This document shows positions 24,770-35,966 of a stretch of 64,000 nucleotides of DNA, one piece after another (the first letter of the stretch is position 1; every line of letters begins with the position of its first letter). Both the position numbers and the translations under genes were made by a program. Origin of the DNA: Guyanagaster necrorhizus (Eukaryota; Basidiomycota; Agaricomycetes; Agaricales; Physalacriaceae). The notes beneath the pieces are model-generated. The model did no database searches and was not told the DNA's origin. It was given only the letters and a program-made list of their open reading frames with translations. The DNA lies in NCBI RefSeq assembly GCF_019112545.1, contig NW_025064893.1, positions 431,829 through 495,828 on the forward strand. The letters run 5' to 3'.

Positions 24770-27700
24770 GCCTGGAGGTGGTTGAGTCTGTTTTACCTTT
24801 TTAGCTTGAGAAATTATTGATGATGATGCACCTTCGGGGCTCTCTGCCCCTCTTTGGCTCTTCATTGGCACTTGAGTTGTAGAAGTTGATTCCTTAGGTG
24901 ATTCTGGGTTCTGAGTAATAGGGTCAGATATATTTGAATGCACACATAATTTAGGCATAGGGGTGGAAACTACAGAAGGAGAAATATCAGTCTGTCTCTT
25001 ATTACTCTTGTCCTTGGCCAAGGCAGTCAAATCGCCTACTGCTCAGCCCCATCTTTTACCTCCTCAGGTTTGTCATCATCCCCGAGGTCTTGTTCCTCCT
25101 TTGTCAATTTGGTGATCTGTGCCCTGATATCTTCCTGTGTGCATTTGTTCTTCTTCTCCGGACAGTTTCATGCCATATGGCCCAGTTGGCCACAATTAAA
25201 GCAGTTCCCCTCCTTCTTGAGGTGATCCACATCGATCTGCTTGCCCATTCTGGTACTTGGACCCTTACCAGTTCGCTTCCTGTCATTTTGGGAAGTTGGG
25301 GCTGAGCTGCTGGGCCTGGTGGATGTGGTCGCATGAGAGGTTGAGGGCTTCGAGCTCTGTCCCTGGTACCTGTGCTGGTCTCACAGGTTTGCTGCTTCCG
25401 CCTTCTGTCACTGTCACTCCTGCCACATTAGGATGATTCATGCCTTTCAATCATCATAGCCGACCAGAATGCTATGGCCAAGATCTGAAATGGTCTTTAG
25501 ATAATGAGGTGGCAGTCCTCGCTTTATGTACTCGACCATTCATCTCAAGTCAGCTATGTCCTCCTGGATTCCAGTGAGCTTTCCGAGCTGTTCCAGTTCA
25601 TTGAAGTAGTCCAGTGCCGTTTTGTCACCCATCTTGTATTCCTTCATCTTTGACCTGTGGACTTCTCGTACTGCAGAGTCTGTGAACTTGTCATGGATCA
25701 TCTGTTTGAGTACTGGCCAGGAGAGATACCGATGGTGTTCTCAGATAGTCGACCAGAAGGTAGGGGCCAGCAGTACCCATCATACTTTCACCTTGTCTTC
25801 AAAGTAGGTGGTGGCATAGTTTACCTTGTACATGTTGTGGAGGAAGTACGAGGCAAAAACCTGGAAATATTGGTCACAATCCATAAGGAAATGGTCAATA
25901 TCATCTGAAGCCTCTTTAAAAGGAAGAGGCTCCTGTCCAAGCATTGGCCTGACATTTAATATATGTGCCTTCAGATCGAGAGGTGCCATTGGGTTTGAGG
26001 GCTCCCTCTCAGGGAGACCAACCCAATCTGTTGGGGATCCCAGAAAGGAATGTAGAGACCCATCATCAGTGATGGGACTTCTTGGAGTTGGCAGTCCTTC
26101 TCTTCATACAATCCACCCATCTTTGATAGTCCACCCCTGTGCCATTGCTTCGGGATCGTCCTTCTTCAAATCAGTAGGAGCCAGTCTGCTTCCTTCAGCT
26201 TCGTCAGGTGGCAGCTGTCCTCCCAGTAGTCAGCTTTCTGTGCCAGTCCAGGAGTTTGCATGATAGATTCTCAGCTGTCCATGAGATCAGGCCAGCCAAG
26301 ATGCTGTACTGCAGATGGCTGATGTGGCGAGCGAATACCTTGATGTCGCTGTTCAAATTGAGGATGCCATGTATGCCATCTTGGGTGGCATCACACTTGG
26401 GGTCCATGGCATTGGTGCCTCCCATTTGCCGAACCTTGGTCAATATGGTGGCATTGCCATAATCTGGTAATATAAGAAGCACCGATTGAAATTAAAAATA
26501 GTGTGTTCAGTTGTGGCATACTGTAAGATCTCTTTCCACTCAATGTGGTTGACAGCAGTATACCTTTGTCTTAGGGATGATCGCAGCCAGCGATCATCTC
26601 TCCATAATTCGGCTACCTGCTCTTGGTATAACTGAATGAACTCCTCTTCCTGTGCCTCTCATTCCCATTGTTTCTTCTCCTGTTCTTGACACATGGTTAT
26701 GCTGATGATACTTCCCCATTCAAGAATGGGGTCCACCATCCAGTGGCTTTGGTCCTCCTCCTCAGCCTCATTGTCCCCTTCGGCCCCCTTGTCAGTGGTC
26801 TCCTTATAGAGGGAACTGCCTTGCTGGCTGAAGGTTACTGGGGTGAGTGGGTTGGGGCTGAGTGCTCGACTCAGCATCATCAGGTCCAGGTTGAGGAGTA
26901 GGCTCTCAGTCAGGCTGCTCTTTTTCTCCTTCTGCTGGCAGCACTATTGCTCTGCAATACTGGTGGAAGTTTCTATAGAACCAGAGGCAAAGAAAGAGAG
27001 TGGCAATTGGCCCATCGAAGACCCTTTTGAGGTCTCTGGTGGGGTCAATATGCTTGTCATCACCCCCAATCGTTCTCCAGTCAGATAGTATCCTATCTCT
27101 CTGGATGGGGATATCATCAGTTTCAGCAATGGTGTCTGTCCCATATGATAACAGGCAGTCATCATCAAGGAGTGTCAGCTCTCTGCAGTGGTAGTTGTCA
27201 GCAAGGACAGCTCTGGTAACTGTCCCAGTCCAAGGGTTGGGCTCACTGGCAGGAGTGGCTGGTTCCTGGAATAGAGAGTTGGCAGTGTCAATTGTGGTGG
27301 TACATCGGGAGCTCTCAGAGGTCCCAGTCCTGTTCTGGACATGGAGGTACTGCCTATCGGGGGCATGCTGGGGACTGGCCTGATGGTCAGTCTGTATCTG
27401 TCTTTCAAGGAACTTAGCAAGGGATTGGGGGGTTGGTTGTACTGGGTTTGGTACCACTGGATCACATCTTGGTAGGCGTGAGGCTCTTCCTCATTCCTGT
27501 TTCAGTCTACTGGCTGCTCTTGACACTGCTTGCCAGTATTGGACTTTGTCCCTATTGGTGTTATCAAAGAAGGGGTTGGGACTACTAACCCTTGTTCCTC
27601 TTCCACTGCTCCTTATTGACAAGGCATGTCAGAGTTGATGCCTGTCGGTACTTCTGGTGCTTGGAGCTATCCGAATGGCATCCAAGGAGTCTCTAGCCCA

Positions 27701-28010
27701 GTGCCCAATTCCAGATTGGGTGATGGTGGTTTTTGATGCAAGGATGCTATGCTCAGGAGAGGGGATGGGAGTGTTGGATCAGAGTCATTAAAACCCTGTA
27801 GTCTAAGGGTTTTCAGGGTCTTGGACAATTGCTGACAGGGGTCTCGGGGAGTATTCATGTTGCTGCTGCTGCTCCTCCTCTTCCCTAGGATGTTCTTCAG
27901 TTGAGCCCCTAAGCTTGTCTTCAGGTTCTGTTTCCTTGGGGTGTCAGATGGAGTTTCAGACAGAGGCAGAGATGTCATGGAGAGGGAGGTCTGGCATGAC
28001 ATTTCAGAGG
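24770..28010 (-). pseudogene. chromovirus B Gag
   Basis: Minus-strand frames 27,667–28,002, 27,175–27,465, 26,906–27,457, 26,204–26,482 and 25,780–25,989 follow one another and match the Gag of C. The knuckle near 25,165–25,210 reads CFNCGQLGHMA, then a TGA, then NC. The N-terminal half is Pro/Ser-rich, the middle is capsid-like. Frame shifts and stops are frequent. Confidence 0.82.
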
Positions 28011-28245
28011 ATTATACGGATATGTTGGAATTCTTGGTAGTGTCGAATGGCTCAGGCAGTAATAGATTGGTGTCTACAGCACAGCTGTATGATCACCAAT
28101 AAACCAATCAATGTTCCAATGATAGAAGCCAAGAGTTTGAAGAACTCATGAGTAAAGTTTGGATTGGATGGATTTAGAGCAGGGGGCATTTAGTTTCTCA
28201 GCATGGTTGAGTCTGAGAAAGAGAAGCAAGAAGCTTCGAGCTAAT

Positions 28246-28762
28246 TGTTAAGCCCAAATTCCACATAACTAGTGACACGTGATAAACTGACAGAACCTTG
28301 CACTTCAGGTTATACTGTCAGAGTCCACTTGTATGTGATTAGCATTGTGTTGTCAAGGTATTTGCAGTTCACTTGAGATAAGATAGTGAAGATAAAACTT
28401 TAGCTCAAAGCTGAGGTATTACAGCAAGAGCTACACTACTTAAACACTATTCTGTTATCGTGCTATAAATAAATGTTCACAAAAGATATTGTCTGTTGTG
28501 GAGCTGTTACCCCTGCTGTTGCCAGGCTCTCCACAAAAGCTGTTGTCTTGCTGTTATGCTGTTGTCATTGCACTGCAGGCTGAAGATGAAAGAGATATTG
28601 TCTCTCTCTTCACAGCACACAGCATTGTGATAGGAGAGTGATCAACTGGGTTTGCTGAGTAAGCATTCCCATGATCCTAAGTGCTAGTCTAGGCACCCTG
28701 ACTAAGCAAGATAGGGGTCATTTCTGAGGAAAAGGAAGAAGAAAATAAGAAAAATCATAACA
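28246..28762 (-). repeat. chromovirus B 5' LTR
   Basis: Runs from TGTTAAGCCC to TCATAACA. The PBS lies at 28,231–28,245. The LTR word at 28,400–28,412 pairs with it except for one CG-to-CA change. Confidence 0.93.
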
Positions 28763-28767
28763 GTCTT

Positions 28768-30000
28768 GGACTGGTCAGAGTTTGCTATCCTTCTTTTTGA
28801 TAAAGAAGAATGGAGATGCCATAAGGGATTTTGATGGTCTGATGCATCTGCTGGACAAGTTCTCATCCAGGAATTTGTTGAGCTCCTGTTGCTCATTATT
28901 ACCAAGTGGATATATCTTGCAGTCCAGATTGGCATTTGCATTTGGGATTAATTCGATCACATGGTCCCAGAGTTTCAGCTCTGATAATTCGTCAAAGCTC
29001 TCTTTTTTGAATAGATCCCTAAAGTCACATGCCCATTCAGGTACCATTTCTTTGAAGGTCCTCTTCTTCTTTTGCTCATTGGCTTTGGCAGCCAGATTAT
29101 TAGCATGGTGTATAGCACAAATGTGCAGTTCACATTGAATATCAACAACAAGGATTGTCTCCCCTTCCTCTATTTTCTCATCCCACTGATCCTCTGGATT
29201 CTCATCAGAGAGTTTGAATGAGATTTTCTGACACTGGCATCTCACAAATGTGACTCATCTGGTCTTCCAGTTGATCAGCAGGTTATGGTGTATTAGCCAG
29301 TCATGGCCAAGGAAGACTTCTTTGGTTCTGAGGTCTGTAACAGCTAGGTCTATCCATTTGGAGTGGTTGCTGATAGTGAGTCTGAGCTCTATGAATTTGG
29401 TGATTGAACTGGTCTGATTCTTTGTCCCATCAGCATTGTAAATCAGGATTGAGGCCACCATGGCCCAGGTTGAGAGTTTGTGCTTATTGACAAAAGCACA
29501 GTTGATGGAACTTTCCATGCAGCTACTGTCAATCAGAGCTGTTACTGTGTGAACAGATCAGGTTGTGAGAGTTTTGATTTAGGCCTTGGCAAGCAAGTCT
29601 CACTCAGGTGTTTTGGCCTGTCAAATGAACTTTCATGGCTCATGAAGTTCATCGAGCCATTCCAGAGCTCAGCATCATTTGGTTTTTCTCATTCTTTCTA
29701 CTATTTTGTTGATTACTTCTTTGGCCCAGGTCTGGTGGACTCAGTTTTTAAGCATGGCTTTTGCTGCTGCTTCATCCTTGGTGTTTTTGATGGCTCTCCA
29801 TGTCCATTTGGTGTCAAATGGCTTGAGCCAAGTATTGGGGCTCTCTGCCCCTATTCAGCCTGAGAGCGCTTGAGTTTTTTTTTTGGTGATTTCTTGGTGT
29901 GTAGGTAAAAAGTCTGAAGTATATTCAAATGCATTGGTACAGTAGGCATAGGGGTAACTACAGAGATTTTATCAGTCTGACTAGCAGCTGATGATTGCAC
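28768..30000 (-). pseudogene. chromovirus A protease and RT N-terminus
   Basis: The minus-strand frame 29,255–29,518 holds the aspartic protease region, ending in FLGHDWLIHHN. The frame 28,775–29,245 holds the linker and RT start ending in KKKDSKL, where element B inserted. The homologous segment in C and B lies at the same relative place, which supports the assignment. Confidence 0.85.
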
Positions 30001-30029
30001 ACTATAAGAGTCTTTGGCTAGCACAGTGG

Positions 30030-33000
30030 AATCACTCACTGGTCGGCCCCTTCTTTTACTTCCTCCACCTTGGTTTTCTTGCCAAGTTCCTCATCTTCTT
30101 TCTGCAGCTCAGCAATTTGCATCTGAATATCTTCATCTGTCCACTTCTTTTTTGGGCAATCCTTTGCTATGTGGCCCTTTTGCCCACAGTTAAAGCACTT
30201 GCCCTCTTTCTTCATCCAGTCTATATCTATTGGTTTTCCCATTCTGGTGTAAGTCATTCCTGTCCCAGTCTTCTGCATGCTGTAAGTGGAGGCCATAGAG
30301 GATCCTGATGATCTCCTGGCAGTTGTCCCCAATGTTTTGTTCAGAGTTGATGGTGTCAACTTTTTGGTATAGTCCTGTAGTGCTGATGCTTCCACTTTCT
30401 GCCTTTGTCATTCTTTGTACATCTCAATAATTCACTCCTTCTATTTGTTGTATCCTACCAGCATTAATGCTTTAACACTGATTGTGAAAATCATCATGAT
30501 GTATGAAGAAGGGATGCCTCTTTTGAGGGCCTCAACTATTCACCCATCATTCACTATGTCATCCCAAATCCCAGTGAGTTTTGCAAGGCATTCCAGCTCA
30601 TCAAAGTAATCTGTGGCCACTTTATCTCCCATCTTGTATTCTTTGATCTTTTGCTTGTGGACTTCTTGTGCCACAGGGTCAATAAATTTGTTGTTCAGCA
30701 TTTGTTTGAATACCAGCCATGAAGAATATCAGTAATGCTTCTGAGTCATTGATCAGAAGTTCAGGGAGATCAAAATCCACTAGGTCTTTGCCTTTTCCTC
30801 AAGATAAGAGATGGCAAATGCTACTTTGTTCATATCAGTGCCAAGATATCCAATGTAAACCTCAAAGTATTATTCACAATTGACCAGAAATCAGTCGATA
30901 TCATCTGAGGCTCCCTTGAAGGGGTGGAGCTTCTGCAGTAAGTCAGGTTGGCATTGTAAAATGGTGGCATTCTCTGGTAGAGCACCCATCAGGTTAGGCC
31001 ACTCTGAGAATGAGGATTGTCCCCATTCCTGTGGTGGTGATGCTTGGTAACAGCTAAGTGACTAAGAGAAGTGAATGAGGAATGAACTCTCAAACACCAA
31101 CATTTAACCACTCAATACACAATCACCAAATACAGTTGAGATTGGTTGTTTCAAGTACAATAGAAGCACTCTTGCAGTCTTAAGTAAAATCAAAGAAACA
31201 GTCAATAAAGACAGTTATTTAACTCTATCTTGCTTTCAAAGATGCAATACTCATGAGAGTAGTTTATAGCAATGTTTAAGTATAATTAGGACTTAGAATC
31301 AATGTCAAATTGTGCTCCAAATCAACTTAGAACATTCCAAAACCCAGTGAACTCCAAAACCCAAATACTAAGTCTATCAAGCACTTAGGCTTGACTAGCT
31401 GCACTCTTGGCTGGCTAGCAGTCCTCAAAACTGAAGAACTTGTATTCTGATGCTGAAACCCTTATAGTTTGGAACCCAAATTAATCCAAAACCCAAAATA
31501 TAGTTATTATTCCAATCTAATCCTCTCTCTAAGTGACAAAGCAACTTAAATAAATCACTAAGTCGAAGCAGAACTCAAAATCCATTGTCTCAGGGACTAG
31601 CTACAGTGTGCTAGAAGGCCTGAACATGGGGGTGGGTCACTTGCTTACTATTTCCCCCCCCCCATTCCCTTCTTTTATACACCAACAACAGGTACAGAAT
31701 CTATAAATAAAGCATTTAAAATAATATTTCTCCTGTTTAAAGCGGAATCACGCCATTATTCCAGAATGGCAGCACTCCTGGACTCCTCTAGGCTTGCTCA
31801 GACCCGCCTGGCCACTGCACAGCTTTATTTTAAGCCTACAGTGCCTGTGGGTACCTAACTCCTTTCTGTCTACTCAAAGTTTTAATCCTCTGAGTTATTC
31901 TTAGTAGCTTGATTGATCAGACCTGATCAGGCCTGGTCAATCAGTCCTATCCACTCTATTCCTCTCAATTCTAAGTCCCTTAGGTCACCTGATACCTAGG
32001 AAATTTGGACTTAGGCATTTGAGTCAAAACTCACAGTGCTAGCCACAGATCATTGGGTCTCACTTCTTACTGCTCCTGGATAATGCTATCTCTACTCAAT
32101 ACTCCACAACTGGCTATGGTATTATACCTCTAGCTGTCTTAGAATATACTTGTCTTAGTGGCATATAGAATTGGCCCTATTTGAGGTACCATTTCTAAGT
32201 CCAACTTGGACTTAGTATTTTCCAAGGTGTGGTGCTGAACTTTTCTAAGTTCAAACCTGACTTAGGATTTTTATCCTTAGGCCATGTTATTTTACAAAGT
32301 CTCTTTTGGACTTAGTATTGGTGACTAGCATGACTATCAGCTCGGAGCCTCAGCCATAGTCCTCTACTGGCTAAGGATTCTCAGTTATTAGTATATTCTA
32401 GTGTGTTATGCAGAATTTGCAAATTATAGGGCTGGACATGTAGCCTGCATATCAGTGGTCTGAGGAAAGAGTGAAGAGAATGGTCATCTGTGACCAGACT
32501 TCCTTTTAGGGTGGCATCCTTGCAGACAATCACCCCATCCTATATGGTAAACCCAAGATGAACTGCTTTGGGGTCATTCTGTATTGGCTCTTTCCTGGCT
32601 CCACTAGTTCCTGCTTGATCAGAGGGTGGCTGTCCACCAAGAAGTCAGCTCCCTTTACCAGTCCAAGGGTTCTGGAATTCTTTGCACTATAATGCTGAAG
32701 AATTCGGCTGGTATCAAATCCTGGTGAATCAAGTTGCCATACTTCAGATTGATGGATTCAATGTTTCAGTGTTGCTATGGATGGATGGTGCTGTGTATAT
32801 GGTCCATTTTGGCAGGATGAATGGGGAACTCAGCATTGGTCATGGCTGGTCTTTGGGTTGATAAGAGGGAATTAGCTTGAGCAAGTCCTCTGGATGCCAT
32901 TGGCCATATTCCTTCCAGGTGTATTCTGTCACTGCATACTGTAAAATATTTCCTTTTTCAGTGCTGTCTGCATGTTTATACTTTAGTCCTAGGGGGATAG

Positions 33001-34600
33001 CCCTTCAGTGGGCATCCCTCCATAAAAAGAGTATCTCCTATTCATATAGCCCTTGGTATTCCTTCCCCCTTTCTCATTCCATTTCCTCTCTTAATGCTTC
33101 TTCATCAATATCTTCATTGGCATATTCCATAAATTATTCAGGCCTGAAAGGGCCCTCACTGTCTTCCTCATCCCTCTCATCCCTGCTGTCCTCTTCCTCA
33201 AGAAGGAAACTGACAGGCAGGTTATAAATTGATGAGACAGCCAGTCTGAATGTTGCTGGAGAGCTTGTCATTGATCCTAGTGCTGGGCCTGGCAATACTT
33301 GGGTCAGATCCAGGGGTCACTGATCAGATGGGAGCATCTCCAAGTCAACTGTATTGCATTTCACCATGTGCTCTTTCTCTCTCCAGTTCTTGGCTATAGA
33401 GGCTGAAGTTTCATTGGAATCTGAGATTGAGGAACTGGTGAGTGACTCTACTCCCCAGGAACCGATGGAGGGCTCAGTCGGAGATGTGGGCATTATTAGG
33501 TATCCAGAGCCTATAAGCTCTGAGGACAGAGTCAGCATCAGAGGAAATGGTATCTGTTCTGGCAGAGTACTAGAGGGAAGGAGGGTGGTTTTCTTCTGTG
33601 GCATGACCTCTTCTGATGGCTTCATTTCTGGTGACAGCACTGCCTGATCCTGTCTATAGATCAGCTTCTGAGTCAGACTCTCTGAAGGGGGATCCTGAGA
33701 AGTCAGTTCAGAGACCATAGTGACCAGAGGAGGCCGATCCCAATCTGGTGGTCTCCTCTTGTCATTCTTATCATTGTCTTTGTTGGTTGTACCTGGCTTC
33801 TTCATACTCTTGCTGTGCCTCTGCCTGCATATATTCAGCAAGCTCTTCCCAAGCTCACTTGACCTCTGCTTGCTGGACTCTAATCTGCTGCTGCTGCTGC
33901 TGTACTGCATTGTTATAATCAAAGAGGATTCTAAGGTCTCAGTCCAGGAAGACTCATTATATGATTCTGTCCCAAGTGATTCTCCCCCTTGTGCTAGCTG
34001 TTCCTGCCTCTGGCTGGCTCCCGATGTGAAGGTTGTTCAGGGGGTCCTCTGCCACAGCAATGGCAAGCTCCATGTTCATGAAATCTTGGTGGATGCTCCT
34101 TCCATAAGGGTCATCAAGCTCAGCCTGCTGATGGATGGGCTTGACTTAGAGATAGTGTAGAGGGAATGGTGGAGGGAGTTGGGGGTTGTCTGGGGTCTTG
34201 AAGCCATCTGAGCAGCATCAAGAGAGTCTCAAGCATGGTTTCTAATCTCTGAGACATTTGGAGAGGTAGAAGAGCTGGGGATGGAGTTGTCCAAAGGGAT
34301 GTCACCAGGGATCTCCTCAAGCTCCTGGGTGACATTTGTGGTCCAAGAGTTCTGAAATCCTGCAAAAGCAGGGTTGCAGTCTCTGCTGAGTCATCAAGAG
34401 GGATATCAAGGTCCTTCTTCTTCCTGAAGGCTCCCCAAAGGTGGATCACTATGCTCAGTTTCTGGTATGGATCACTCTTGCAGCTGGAAGAATGCTCTGA
34501 TAGAGGTGGGGATGTTATGGAAAGGTAAGTCTGGGGTTATGTTTCAGAGAATTGTATGAATCTGCTGAAATGCCTGATAGTGCCTGACTATCCAAGCAGT
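30030..34600 (-). pseudogene. chromovirus A Gag, interrupted by an insert
   Basis: The 3' end carries the knuckle CFNCGQKGHIAKDC (about 30,160–30,201). Capsid-like text runs through about 30,420–31,045 and resumes at about 32,430 after a non-coding insert. In element B the matching text (DDGSLHSFL…) is continuous. Upstream frames 33,317–33,922 and 34,120–34,449 are Ser/Pro-rich and match the N-terminal Gag region of B and C in layout. Frame breaks are frequent. Confidence 0.75.
31048..32430. mobile_element. unclassified non-coding insert of about 1.4 kb inside the gag of chromovirus A
   Basis: Gag homology between A and B stops near 31,048 and restarts near 32,430. The stretch between them has no coding frame. 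It has a few CG dinucleotides, unlike its surroundings, a C run at about 31,660, TATA-like and AATAAA words (31,670–31,710), and repeated GGACTTAG/CTAAGTCC words. The ends show weak inverted similarity (TGGTAACA near the start, TGTTATGCA near the end), which could fit a solo LTR. No clean target duplication was found, so the borders are approximate. Confidence 0.5.
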
Positions 34601-34775
34601 AACTGATTGTCATCCATAGCAAAAGATAATGATGGCTAGAAGCCCTAGTAGTATTCTGATGATGAAAGCTATCAATTCAAAGAAGTCATTATTAAGGTCA
34701 GCAGTGGTTGCTGATGGCATTTGGTTTCTCAGCACAATTGGGCTTGAGAAAGGGAAGGCAAAGCTTCAAGCTAAT

Positions 34776-35240
34776 TGTTAGACTCAAGCTGCACATGATC
34801 AACTAGCATGTGATAAACTAATATAGCTTTGCATTTGAGCCTTCCATTAGAGTCCACTGTATGTACTAATGTTGACTCTCTGTGCTTCAAGGCTTTGTGT
34901 GACTAGCTCAAGAGTAGAATGAGATGGAATAAACTTTAGCTTGAAGCTGGGGATTACCAGCAAGAGTGAGCAGTCTTAAATACTGTACATGGTCTGCTAA
35001 TAATACCACTACTTATTGTGTGTTTCTCTGTCTGTTGTGCTTGTTGTCCTTGAGCATCACTACCATACATAAAAGGTTGCTCGTGCATTGCTGGGTAACA
35101 CTGTTGCATCAAAAGACAATGATGGACTTGGCTAGTTGTAATGACTAAGCTTTTATCCCACAGTCTTAAGTGCTCGTCCTAGTGCCCTGACTAACCATAA
35201 ATAGGGGCTTTCAAAGGAAAAGAATGGAAAAATCGTAACA
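34776..35240 (-). repeat. chromovirus A 5' LTR with self-priming word
   Basis: This LTR pairs with 8,675–9,126 and ends AATCGTAACA. The word at 34,936–34,948 is an exact 13-nt match to the reverse complement of the PBS at 34,762–34,774, immediately inside the LTR. Confidence 0.92.
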
Positions 35241-35291
35241 TATATAAAGTGCAAAAGAGTGCAAAGTGAGTAGTGATGTAAGTTCAGTTAT

Positions 35292-35308
35292 GGCTGAGGC
35301 CCATAACC
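35292..35308 (-). promoter_or_regulatory. copia primer binding site, internal tRNA-iMet type
   Basis: The plus strand directly next to the LTR reads GGCTGAGGCCCATAACC. This looks like the anticodon stem-loop of initiator tRNA-Met, with anticodon CAT followed by AACC. The minus-strand element would therefore be primed by a tRNA fragment ending near nucleotide 39/40, as known for Drosophila copia, and not by the CCA end. Confidence 0.65.
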
Positions 35309-35516
35309 TGTTGTAAGTAGAGAGCAGAGTAATGTACAGAGGATTAGAATTAGCCTCTCAAGAGAGAGACATTCTACTTAAATACATTTTGTATTACTTT
35401 GAGATCTTTCTATGAAATACTAAGTAAGTCCAGATCACGATCCAAGTCAGCTGCCACTGATTGGTATCGTATCTTCGAGTACATTTTCGTACTCGCTCGG
35501 GATTGCTATCCCAACA
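35309..35516 (-). repeat. copia 5' LTR (CpG-retaining)
   Basis: The 5' LTR in element orientation has the same length as its partner. Its outer 90 bp keep six CG dinucleotides that are all lost in the 4,402–4,609 copy. It borders the gene-bearing part of the window. Confidence 0.92.
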
Positions 35517-35521
35517 AATAC

Positions 35522-35966
35522 CTCCATAGACATGTTTTGTCGAGGGGGAGTGTTGAAGTAGAATACCCTCCATGTTGCTCTTATCTTACATAATCATAGC
35601 TATTAATACTGGAGATCGAAGGTTAACGCTCCTCAGCTTTTGATCTTCGACTCCAGACCTGGCTTTTCCCGCCGCGCTACACAACCTGCTCCCAACAAGG
35701 GACACACTCTGTGGTAACATATGCTGAGAAGAATGCAACGATGGGAAAGAGTAGCATGATGACAATATGAGTACAAGAAAGCAGGTACTAGAAGAGCGAA
35801 CAGGATATGCATGTGGTAAAATCAAACAAGTTGAACGGAAAACAAAGAAGCAAATCGAAAGCACGACAAAATGGTATATGAAACTATGGCTCTACACGCC
35901 ATAATGTAATTAATCATGATTCAGCGCAAGAAACGCTGGTTCATATCCTTGTTCAAAACACGAACG
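35522..35966. other. intergenic: nest border and downstream region of metacaspase 1
   Basis: No gene is visible. The part close to 35,860–35,966 resembles, word by word, the sequence downstream of metacaspase 2 (about 38,870–38,979), so the tandem duplication included some 3' flank. CG is common again, marking exit from the decayed zone. Confidence 0.55.

Larger units (their letters stand above)
11786..28762 (-). mobile_element. chromovirus B (Ty3/gypsy), inserted in the RT of A
   Basis: Two 517-bp LTRs (11,786–12,302 and 28,246–28,762) are flanked by GTCTT (11,781–11,785 and 28,763–28,767). Without element C the unit is about 8.5 kb. It encodes Gag, protease, RT, RNase H, integrase and chromodomain on the minus strand. 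It belongs to the same family as C, shown by LTR and protein similarity throughout, but in the opposite orientation. C cut it at the RT–RNase H boundary. Confidence 0.95.
8675..35240 (-). mobile_element. chromovirus A (Ty3/gypsy), inserted in the copia leader
   Basis: LTRs at 8,675–9,126 and 34,776–35,240 have TGTTA…TAACA ends. They are flanked by TATAT (8,670–8,674 and 35,241–35,245). Without element B and its TSD copy the unit is about 9.6 kb, which includes a foreign insert of about 1.4 kb near 31,048–32,430. Gag with a CCHC knuckle, protease, RT, RNase H, integrase and a chromodomain are visible on the minus strand. Its RT was hit by element B just after the frame ending at 28,775. Confidence 0.93.
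4402..35516 (-). mobile_element. Ty1/copia LTR retrotransposon, outermost element of the nest
   Basis: Two 208-bp LTRs (4,402–4,609 and 35,309–35,516) start TGTTGTAAG and end CCAACA on the plus strand. They are flanked by the 5-bp duplication AATAC (4,397–4,401 and 35,517–35,521). Once the nested insertion (8,675–35,240 plus one TSD copy) is removed, the element is about 4.5 kb, normal for copia. Domain order on the minus strand is Gag, protease, integrase, RT, RNase H, which defines Ty1/copia. It is disabled by many stops and split upstream of gag by chromovirus A. Confidence 0.93.
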
